From the IMG/VR virus record IMGVR_UViG_3300028177_000020, positions 1 to 31,192 of that record: a DNA stretch of 31,192 bases, one strand, 5' to 3'. This DNA is from a virus. How positions within the stretch are numbered: the stretch's first letter is position 1; each line of letters opens with the position of its first letter. The translations under genes and the position numbers were made by a program. The notes beneath the pieces were generated by a model. The model was given only the letters and a program-made list of their open reading frames with translations. It did no database searches and was not told the DNA's origin. Positions 7,949 through 14,230 of the stretch are shown piece by piece.

Positions 7949-7972
7949 AAAAAGGGCAATTAAGCCCTTTTT
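7949..7972 (-). terminator. Intrinsic terminator at the end of the fibre block
   Basis: A 9-bp stem (AAAAAGGGC / GCCCTTTTT) with the loop AATTAA lies 24 bases after the stop of the gene at 7996-8940. On the minus strand the stem is followed by a run of six T, the classic rho-independent form. The element is nearly symmetrical and also has five T on the plus strand, so it could act in both directions. Confidence 0.85.
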
Positions 7973-7995
7973 ACCTAAAACACTATTTGGGTTAA

Positions 7996-8940
7996 TTATG
8001 CATCAGAATAACTTACGCTTGCAGTAGGTGTTCCCCAACTGGTACTAATATATGTAGTACTAGGTTGTCTAATAGTCAAGTTACACTGAATATTAAGGTT
8101 GATTGTCTCGTCCTGTGTTGCGCCTGGGTTACCAGAACTATTTGCATTATCAAATAATTTTACTTCAATGCTAATATCCCCTGTGCCCGAGTTATATAAG
8201 TATCTGCATGTAATATAGTTCGTTGTGTACAAATATGTCGAATCGTACTGCTTGAATGTTTCTACATATGCCCCCGTTAGGTTGAAAAAACCAGTATTTG
8301 ATTCAGTTGTTACTGAACCTGAACCACCTTTTTTGTCTGTTCCTTGATATGCAGTACCTGCTAATGTAACAGATGTTGCTGGACCAGATGACCCTGCAGA
8401 TGTTAACCACACTGTGCCGAATGCAGAAATTAAATTCCCCCAGCCAATGTCTTTTGAACCAGAACCGCCGCCTTGATTAGTAAAGTTAATACCAAGCATG
8501 CCCCCACAGTTAAAAAATTCTTTAGCACTTGTATCATCTGCAAAATTTGCGGTTGCTGTAAATGTAGTATGTGTATTCCACGTTGTGGTGTTATTACTAT
8601 TTGCAGTAATATCCGTGCCATGTGCGTGTAGATTTCCTCTGTTAGTAGTAACAGTTGATATGTCAGTTGTCAAATCAGTAATTGCAGAAATTGTATTACC
8701 TGCACTGATTGTGGCATTAGTAACACCTGTCGTTGCTTGATGCGAACCAATAGTTTCAAGTCTACTTAGTAATGTTTCCCATTGTGTTGCAGTTACGGTA
8801 GAACCTGCGCTCACTGCGCTTAGTGCACTGCCTTGTCCATAACCAGTATTTCCTGATGCTGTACTCCATATTGAATTCAAACTTGTTTTGAACCCATTAT
8901 AGTGGTCGTCTAGTATTGTATTTCCTGCTGTATAAGCCAT
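7996..8940 (-). CDS. Virion structural/tail fibre-type protein (314 aa)
   Basis: The protein starts MAYTAGNTILDDHYNGF, followed by GYGQGSALSAVSAGSTVTAT and WETLLSRLETIGSHQ. This is a layout I recognise from structural proteins of marine T4-like phages. The body is rich in Ser, Thr, Gly and Asn with few charged residues. It has alternating short hydrophobic strands typical of trimeric fibre or baseplate-attached proteins, ending in SWGTPTASVSYSDA. An AAGGA Shine-Dalgarno-like sequence lies about 9 bases before the ATG. It is the last gene before the terminator at 7949-7972 and is separated from the fibre gene upstream by two small hairpins. Its exact place in the virion is unknown. Confidence 0.75.
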   Translation of the reverse strand: MAYTAGNTILDDHYNGFKTSLNSIWSTASGNTGYGQGSALSAVSAGSTVTATQWETLLSRLETIGSHQATTGVTNATISAGNTISAITDLTTDISTVTTNRGNLHAHGTDITANSNNTTTWNTHTTFTATANFADDTSAKEFFNCGGMLGINFTNQGGGSGSKDIGWGNLISAFGTVWLTSAGSSGPATSVTLAGTAYQGTDKKGGSGSVTTESNTGFFNLTGAYVETFKQYDSTYLYTTNYITCRYLYNSGTGDISIEVKLFDNANSSGNPGATQDETINLNIQCNLTIRQPSTTYISTSWGTPTASVSYSDA

Positions 8941-8968
8941 GTTATTTTTTCCTTATAGTTTAGTTAAA

Positions 8969-9001
8969 ATGGAACATTCGTTCCATGAAATCTTCGATTT
9001 C
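8969..9001 (-). promoter_or_regulatory. Two back-to-back hairpins between structural genes
   Basis: Two inverted repeats abut in the 96-base gap between the genes at 9037-10512 and 7996-8940. ATGGAAC-ATTC-GTTCCAT occupies 8969-8986 (7-bp stem, 4-base loop). GAAATC-TTC-GATTTC occupies 8987-9001 (6-bp stem, 3-base loop). On the minus strand the second hairpin met is followed by only four T, so it is a weak terminator at best. RNA processing or a 3'-end stabiliser is equally possible. Confidence 0.6.
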
Positions 9002-9036
9002 TATTGAACACGTCAATGTATTATTGGCGCTAAGTC

Positions 9037-10512
9037 TTAATTGACTTTCACTATTGCCTCTACTGTGCCTGTGCCGTTCGTTGTTTTATTTTCTAATGAT
9101 CTACCAATAACATTAAATGCAGTAACTTCCGTGTCAGTTGCTGACCTTGCGTAGCCATTTCCTGCTGATACTAGTCTATCTCCCTTTTTTACCTTTCCAA
9201 TTACCTTAACTGGAACTCTTCCATTCATTGCAACTGGTGGGTGGGTATCATCTGCCCCAACACCAGCATTCATTAAATATGCAGCATTTGTACTTATAAC
9301 ACCAAATACATTGTCTGTTAATTCATCAATTGCTTCTGTGATTTCATTAATACCACCCAATTCCACTACTGTACCTGCTTCCAATACTTCATCCGATTCA
9401 AATCTCTCTGCCAAGTCAGCATAATTTGCGGTTGATGCATTTCCATTAAATGTGGTTGCATACACATTTTGAAATTTTAATGCATTTGAGCCAAAATCTG
9501 TTGTATTATTAATTGCAGGAGTAATAACGCCTGTTATTGTGTTTGAACCATCCCTTGCTACTGCTGATGCACCCGAGCCACTTGTTTGTGAATCAACGTA
9601 CGCTTTTGTAGCAATTCCCAACGCCACAGTAGGGTCAGCGTTAACAATCGCCTTGCCTGTAGCACCATCCACGGTAATAACTGGAGTTTGAACTCCACCG
9701 TCATTTACTGATAATATTAAATCACCATCCGATGTTACATTTTTAATAGTTACGTCACTTCCAGATACACTAATATTTGCATCACTGTCTGCACCAATGG
9801 ATAATCCGGTATCATTTAGCACTCCTAATGTACCACTAGTAGTATCATTTGCTCCTGAAAGTAAATAACCAGAAGCCAAAACTCCACCTAAACTATCAGA
9901 ATTGTCTGCTTGTGTGACGGATGCATCTGCTACAGTTGTTGTTAATCCAAATCCAGGCTTAATTGTTGCGAATCCTGCTATTGCAGGAGATGGAGTGAAT
10001 TCTGGGTCATCACTAATAAAACCAACCACTAAATTTTCAATAGACAATCTTAAAATGACATGGTCAACTGCACCAACATCAGTAATCGTAACTACTTCTA
10101 ATCCAGAAGTTCCAACGCCCACTGATGTTGGTGGTCCAACCAAGGTGAATGATGAACCATTATAAATATTTAATTGATTACTCCCACTATCAAACCATAA
10201 ATCACCAGCAGTCAATGAAGATGCAGGTTCGGAATCTGTTACTTTAACACTACTAATAGGTTTGAATTCAGTTCCGTTATAAACATTAAGAACTGTACTT
10301 GCAGAATCATACCACAACTGTCCTGCTAATGGACTACCCGGTGCTGATGTGTTGGAACTATTCTCGAGAATTTTAACAAAATTCTCCCCTAAGAACTCAC
10401 CATAACCTGCGTAATTTCTACCAACTATTGTGACACTACTTGTTGTGTCAATTGTACCATCTGCCACAGTTGCAAATATGCCACCATTTGTTTTATTAAT
10501 TACGTATGCCAT
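9037..10512 (-). CDS. Tail fibre protein 2, with chaperone/peptidase-like C-terminal domain
   Basis: The 491-residue protein shares its N-terminal half with the fibre protein at 12123-13454: VGRNYAGYGEFLGENFVKIL, then GQLWYDSAS, LNVYNGTEFKP, GDLWFDSGSNQL. This half probably attaches it to the virion. A middle part (DTTSGTLGVLNDTGL, NADPTVALGIATKAYVDSQ) carries the phage-fibre repeat. The C-terminal ~130 residues differ: NYADLAERFESDEVLEAGTV, DNVFGVISTNAAYLM, MNGRVPVKVIGKVKKGDRLV. This resembles C-terminal domains of the Peptidase_G2/intramolecular chaperone kind, which assist trimer folding and may cleave themselves off; that link is inferred. A late-promoter-like box lies 24 bases before the ATG, with AGGGA near the start. 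It probably helps bind the host. Confidence 0.85.
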   Translation of the reverse strand: MAYVINKTNGGIFATVADGTIDTTSSVTIVGRNYAGYGEFLGENFVKILENSSNTSAPGSPLAGQLWYDSASTVLNVYNGTEFKPISSVKVTDSEPASSLTAGDLWFDSGSNQLNIYNGSSFTLVGPPTSVGVGTSGLEVVTITDVGAVDHVILRLSIENLVVGFISDDPEFTPSPAIAGFATIKPGFGLTTTVADASVTQADNSDSLGGVLASGYLLSGANDTTSGTLGVLNDTGLSIGADSDANISVSGSDVTIKNVTSDGDLILSVNDGGVQTPVITVDGATGKAIVNADPTVALGIATKAYVDSQTSGSGASAVARDGSNTITGVITPAINNTTDFGSNALKFQNVYATTFNGNASTANYADLAERFESDEVLEAGTVVELGGINEITEAIDELTDNVFGVISTNAAYLMNAGVGADDTHPPVAMNGRVPVKVIGKVKKGDRLVSAGNGYARSATDTEVTAFNVIGRSLENKTTNGTGTVEAIVKVN

Positions 10513-10536
10513 TTCCCTATCCCAATATGTTTAATG

Positions 10537-10544
10537 TATTTATG
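10537..10544 (-). promoter_or_regulatory. Late-promoter-like box CATAAATA upstream of fibre gene 2
   Basis: The minus strand reads CATAAATA in the 47-base gap before the gene at 9037-10512. T4 late promoters use TATAAATA, and marine T4-like phages are described as using NATAAATA. Exactly 24 bases separate the box from the ATG, the same as for the endonuclease gene. The predicted leader of about 19 bases contains AGGGA, a plausible ribosome binding site. Confidence 0.65.
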
Positions 10545-10559
10545 ATATTTTTTTCAGAA

Positions 10560-12119
10560 TTACTCAGGCAACCACGTGACACTAACATTGCCAACTGTAT
10601 AAGACACCACTACCGTGGGGTAATCACTGCCGTATCCTCCTGCGTCGTATCCGCTTCCCGCAGTTCCATAATACGATTTTGCTATTGTTACGGTTGCTGT
10701 ATCCCCTGCGCTAACAGAATATGTAGTTGTATTAGATGTTCCCAATGATTGTTGAGTTCCATAGTTACAACCAGTGCCACCTGCCCCTGCATTATGCCCA
10801 CAATCCCCACAACTATTATTCTCAAATCTGCCTCCCACTGCACTTACTGTGGAGCCAAATCCCGAGGTTGGCACAAAGGATGATGTTGATGACCCCCAAA
10901 AATTACCCGAAGAGCAAGTCGTACATCCGGTAGATTGGCAACCTGTGGATGGTTTAAGATTTGAATTACCAGATACCGTTACCGTGATAGTACCATCTTC
11001 TGGTGCTGTCCAAGTAGATACAATGTCATTCTTCACTATGGCAGTGGGTGCGGTATACGTAGTGATTGCTGATGCGGTTGCTGATAAAGATGGTTGTCCT
11101 GATATTAAATCTGAATTGTAATAACTTATTCCGGCGCTACCACCATATCCATCACTATCATAAGAACCTTGGTATGCGCCACCAGCACCCGCACTACCAT
11201 CTGTACCCACAACGTTAAATGTTGCGCGACACCCATGGTCAACCCAAATACTAGTTCCCGTGATACCAAAACTATATCCCTCAGTACATGCAGAACTTGA
11301 ACGTTTACTTGCCACGTGCATATCGGATATGCTACTGAAATTTGTGGAAGTTGTTGAATATGCGTACCCCCAACTATCAGCGTTGTAACTTTTAGTGGTG
11401 TTTGATGCGCCCGAAACACCTCCACCGCCTCCACCGCCTGCACCACCATCCGATGTGCCACAATTGACACCATTGCCTCCATTGGATGCTCCGATTAAAC
11501 CAATATCACTAATAATTTTCGTACTATCTTTTCCATTTCTGTCACTAGCCGATAACTGTGCCCTATTACCACGACCACCGCCACCGCCACCGCCACCTGC
11601 AACCATTATAACCGTACCGTCAGATGATACTATTGAAGTGGCGCCACCGCCACCGCCACCGCCACCTGACGAACCAGTTCCACCTGCAGTTCCGCCACCG
11701 CCACCAGAAGCATATCCATTCCCTCCGGAACCGCCTGATGCCGATGATGCATGTCCTTGTCCATTACCACCGATAGTTCCTATGTTATAACTTAGTGTAG
11801 TGAATGGGTCGACATTCACGGTTGCAGTAAGAGATGCTCCATTACCGCCCGATGTGCCTCCATGCCCGCCGTCACCTCCGCCAGTGCCCCCATCAGCACC
11901 AATAATTGTTATTACTGCTCTAAAAGCACCTTTAGGGACAGTAATCGTACCCGTACCAGTTGATGCGATTGTGTTTGTGGACAATGAATACAGAACATGT
12001 TCCCATGTACCATCCTTTTTTATATAAACTTCCTTACACTGTTGCCAACTACCACCGTCTTTGATATGGACTTCTGTGGCTTCTCTCCAACTACCGGAAT
12101 ATTTAATATTCAGTGACAT
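10560..12119 (-). CDS. Glycine-rich adhesin-like virion protein with C-terminal cysteine cluster
   Basis: The 519-residue protein opens with three short repeats around Trp (SGSWREATEVHIKD, GGSWQQCKEVYIKK, DGTWEHVLYSL), a module I know from phage tail-tip proteins. Residues ~75-190 are dominated by glycine runs, including eight in a row twice, and IMVAGGGGGGGG, as in Gly-rich domain proteins. Polyglycine-helix adhesins such as gp38 of T4-like phages use such segments at the fibre tip to bind receptors. The last third has two cysteine groups, CQSTGCTTC and CGDCGHNAGAGGTGC, unusual in a fibre protein. The gene lies between two fibre genes and starts 3 bases after the first one's stop. A receptor-binding role is inferred from composition and position. 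The opposite strand reads as proline-rich frames only because of the glycine codons. Confidence 0.8.
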   Translation of the reverse strand: MSLNIKYSGSWREATEVHIKDGGSWQQCKEVYIKKDGTWEHVLYSLSTNTIASTGTGTITVPKGAFRAVITIIGADGGTGGGDGGHGGTSGGNGASLTATVNVDPFTTLSYNIGTIGGNGQGHASSASGGSGGNGYASGGGGGTAGGTGSSGGGGGGGGATSIVSSDGTVIMVAGGGGGGGGRGNRAQLSASDRNGKDSTKIISDIGLIGASNGGNGVNCGTSDGGAGGGGGGGVSGASNTTKSYNADSWGYAYSTTSTNFSSISDMHVASKRSSSACTEGYSFGITGTSIWVDHGCRATFNVVGTDGSAGAGGAYQGSYDSDGYGGSAGISYYNSDLISGQPSLSATASAITTYTAPTAIVKNDIVSTWTAPEDGTITVTVSGNSNLKPSTGCQSTGCTTCSSGNFWGSSTSSFVPTSGFGSTVSAVGGRFENNSCGDCGHNAGAGGTGCNYGTQQSLGTSNTTTYSVSAGDTATVTIAKSYYGTAGSGYDAGGYGSDYPTVVVSYTVGNVSVTWLPE

Positions 12120-12122
12120 AAT

Positions 12123-13454
12123 TTAGTATCTGTAATGAATATCACCATTGGCGCCCCCACTTGGTGCTCCAGTGCTAACAGTTCTAGTACCATATCCATT
12201 TGTTGTTGAGCCTGGTGTAACTGACGACACTTGTGTATCAACATATCCTTTGGTCGCTGCGTGTAACGCAACAGTAGGGTCGGCATTTAAAATCAATGCC
12301 CCTGTCATCGTATCGCCCGCCTTGGCAACTTTAAGTGCTAGTCCTGATGTACTCGAACTTGAAATATTTCCAATCTCCGTCTCTACTTCCGAAAATGTAT
12401 CAAATCCTGCGCCTGCACCACTTTTTAACGTAGTTATTAACCCATCTGCGTAGGCATTCGATGTGGATACTGCGTTTCCAGTAATTGGACCAACTACTGT
12501 ATCAACATATCCTTTGGTCGCAATCCCCAATGTTGCTGTTGGGTCTGCATTAACTAATGCTCTTGTAGTAGTATCATCTATGGTTATTACATTTCCACTA
12601 TCAACATTAAATTTTAAATCTCCTGTCGCAGTTTGGTTTGCAATAGTTACATCGTTTCCACTTACTGATACGTTAAAATCACTCCCTACACCAACTGTTA
12701 ACCCACTATCATTGATTACTCCTAATGTACCACTTGTAGTGTCATTTGCAATTGCGCTTAAAAAATCAGAACTACTAAACCCACTCAATGATGTCGCTTC
12801 TCCATGAAATTGTGCGTTTGAAATGGTACTTGATAATTGAATTCCCGGCTTAATAGTTGATGTGAATCCCGGAAATTGGCTACCGGCATCCAATGCAAAT
12901 GACGCATCCTTACTTATGGTTGCAACAACTCCTGAATTGGCGGGAATTGCTACGTCTGAGTTGTAAATTTTTGTAATTAAATGACTTCCACCTACATTAT
13001 CAATAACCGTTTCCACAATTGGACCAGATACCCCATCCACTTCTGAATACGCTGGTCCTATCAATATAAATGCTGAGCCACTGTATACTTTCAATTGGTC
13101 ATTTGTTGTATCAAACCATAAATCACCAATCGATGGTCCAGAAGGTTCGGTCGCACTGATATTGGCTCCGCCCAACGGTTTAAACTGAATTCCATTATAA
13201 ACACCAAGCGTCTTTGTTGAAATTCCACTTACTGTGCTTGCAGAACTATTAAACCAAAGTTGTCCTTTAATTGGGTTACTTGGAGCAACTGTATTTGCAT
13301 TATTTTCTAATAATTTAATAAAGTTTTCAGCGAAAACTTCTCCGTATGTGGTAACATTTTTACCAACAAGGGTAATACTAAACGTAGAATCTTTTATCCC
13401 ATCCTCTACGAGTTTTGCTACTGTTCCATCTGTAAAATTAACTTCGTATGCCAT
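12123..13454 (-). CDS. Tail fibre protein 1 with phage-fibre repeats and short tip
   Basis: The 443-residue protein starts MAYEVNFTDGTVAKLVEDGI and shares the same attachment half with fibre 2 (VGKNVTTYGEVFAENFIKLL, GQLWFNSSA, GDLWFDTTNDQLKVYSG). It contains phage tail fibre repeats: NADPTATLGIATKGYVDTV, AKAGDTMTGALILNADPTVA and LHAATKGYVDTQ. It finishes in GGANGDIHYRY, the short aromatic tip common in cyanophage fibres, instead of the long C-terminal domain of fibre 2. Its gene follows the 201-residue structural protein by 8 bases and precedes the glycine-rich adhesin by 3. This arrangement suits a fibre shaft with a separate adhesin. Function in host attachment is inferred. Confidence 0.85.
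   Translation of the reverse strand: MAYEVNFTDGTVAKLVEDGIKDSTFSITLVGKNVTTYGEVFAENFIKLLENNANTVAPSNPIKGQLWFNSSASTVSGISTKTLGVYNGIQFKPLGGANISATEPSGPSIGDLWFDTTNDQLKVYSGSAFILIGPAYSEVDGVSGPIVETVIDNVGGSHLITKIYNSDVAIPANSGVVATISKDASFALDAGSQFPGFTSTIKPGIQLSSTISNAQFHGEATSLSGFSSSDFLSAIANDTTSGTLGVINDSGLTVGVGSDFNVSVSGNDVTIANQTATGDLKFNVDSGNVITIDDTTTRALVNADPTATLGIATKGYVDTVVGPITGNAVSTSNAYADGLITTLKSGAGAGFDTFSEVETEIGNISSSSTSGLALKVAKAGDTMTGALILNADPTVALHAATKGYVDTQVSSVTPGSTTNGYGTRTVSTGAPSGGANGDIHYRY
12234..12521 (-). repeat. 24-bp exact direct repeat within fibre gene 1
   Basis: The same 24 bases occur at 12234-12257 and 12498-12521, encoding the conserved ATKGYVDT part of two successive fibre repeats. Identity at every base, including third codon positions, suggests a recent internal duplication or conversion. 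Confidence 0.8.
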
Positions 13455-13462
13455 AATATCCT

Positions 13463-14068
13463 CTATGTTGTGCTAAGGTTCGTTAACGTCTGTACTCGAA
13501 CCGTATAATCTATTTGTATTTGTCTATTTAATGATTTTTGTACTGGGTGAAAAACCACGTGTGTTATCAAGCGTAAATCAGTAGCACTACCATTCCATGT
13601 TTTTAATCCTAACTCATCAAATACAAACTCCCCATCTAAACTCGTACTATTATCAAATGCGTGTTGACCTGATGGTTCACTAAAATCCAACAAGCAACTG
13701 ACTAAAATATCTGTATACACATTTCCAGGGGTATGCAACACAGTTAAATTGTTTCTTGATGTATCTGTATTTGTTAATGAATTGTCATCAACTACCTTAG
13801 TGAATGTTTCGTTGTATAAATCCGCATTTTGGCTAGTTGAGTTGGCAGGTAAATATGTTATGATTCCAGTTGGGTCGACACTCGTGCCTCCATTACCAAA
13901 CGACATTTGGTAAATGTATCCTAGATTTTTATTTGATAAACTCTGTGCCATTGCCTCTGAAATATTCTCAAAATGAATCGCGTTTGAACCCTCGAAGAAA
14001 ACTTCCTCGGTGCTTGGGTCAAATACTTTTAAAAATCCTTTAATATTGCTATTTGTTATTTCACTCAT
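13463..14068 (-). CDS. Virion structural protein (201 aa), baseplate/fibre-associated type
   Basis: The protein begins IKGFLKVFDPSTEEVFFEGS, then NAIHFENISEAMAQSLSN and GYIYQMSFGNGGTSVDPTGI. It ends VQKSLNRQIQIDYTVRVQTL. These blocks match a protein type I recall from marine T4-like phages near the baseplate-to-fibre gene transition, with no defined role. The central part (TDILVSCLLDFSEPSGQ, FDELGLKTWNG) looks like a beta-rich oligomeric domain. It follows the 43-codon gene at 14072-14203 by 3 bases and precedes fibre 1. It is probably a connector between baseplate or tail and the fibres, which is inferred from position only. Confidence 0.78.
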   Translation of the reverse strand: MSEITNSNIKGFLKVFDPSTEEVFFEGSNAIHFENISEAMAQSLSNKNLGYIYQMSFGNGGTSVDPTGIITYLPANSTSQNADLYNETFTKVVDDNSLTNTDTSRNNLTVLHTPGNVYTDILVSCLLDFSEPSGQHAFDNSTSLDGEFVFDELGLKTWNGSATDLRLITHVVFHPVQKSLNRQIQIDYTVRVQTLTNLSTT

Positions 14069-14122
14069 AATTTAACTTCTTTTATTAACAAAAACTTCCT
14101 CGGTGTTTGGGTCAAATACTTT
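13998..14122 (-). repeat. 32-bp direct repeat pair (one mismatch) across two gene heads
   Basis: The segment at 13998-14029 recurs at 14091-14122 with a single C/T difference. It encodes KVFDPSTEEVF in the 201-residue protein and KVFDPNTEEVF in the 43-codon gene. The near identity at nucleotide level marks a recent duplication or a recombination junction. Confidence 0.9.
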
Positions 14123-14203
14123 AATATGCCCTTCTACACTTACTGCACCTGCTTCGTTGGGTTTTTTTGAAACTTCTTTATCTTTATCTTTATTTTTATC
14201 CAT
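14072..14203 (-). CDS. 43-codon gene, truncated paralogue of the next gene's N-terminus
   Basis: An ATG at 14203-14201 opens a 43-residue frame ending in TAA at 14074-14072. The product begins with a lysine/aspartate stretch (MDKNKDKDKEVSKKP), continues AVSVEGHIKVFDPNTEEVF and stops at VNKRS. The second half aligns with IKGFLKVFDPSTEEVFFEGS of the 201-residue neighbour, where the protein goes on with NAIHFEN. It therefore looks like the head of the same family cut off before that conserved block. It may be a remnant of gene replacement or a functional mini-protein. The late-promoter-like box ends only 5 bases before the ATG, so a late transcript would have almost no leader. No clear Shine-Dalgarno sequence is visible. 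Confidence 0.6.
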   Translation of the reverse strand: MDKNKDKDKEVSKKPNEAGAVSVEGHIKVFDPNTEEVFVNKRS

Positions 14204-14208
14204 TGCAC

Positions 14209-14216
14209 TATTTATG
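14209..14216 (-). promoter_or_regulatory. Late-promoter-like box CATAAATA before the fibre block
   Basis: CATAAATA on the minus strand lies in the short gap between the giant gene and the 43-codon gene. By analogy with T4 late promoters, transcription would begin at or next to the ATG at 14203, making the first frame leaderless or silent and the 201-residue gene the first conventional product. Confidence 0.6.
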
Positions 14217-14230
14217 TATTTTAATTAGCA

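Noticed and set aside
7606-7959. Longer version of the 102-residue gene starting with TTG at 7959
   Set aside because: The start would lie in the loop of an intrinsic terminator and the extra residues show no coding character; the ATG at 7914 is preferred.
11395-12027. Proline-rich open frames on the plus strand
   Set aside because: They mirror the glycine codons (GGT/GGC) of the adhesin-like gene on the minus strand; no start signals or independent context support them.
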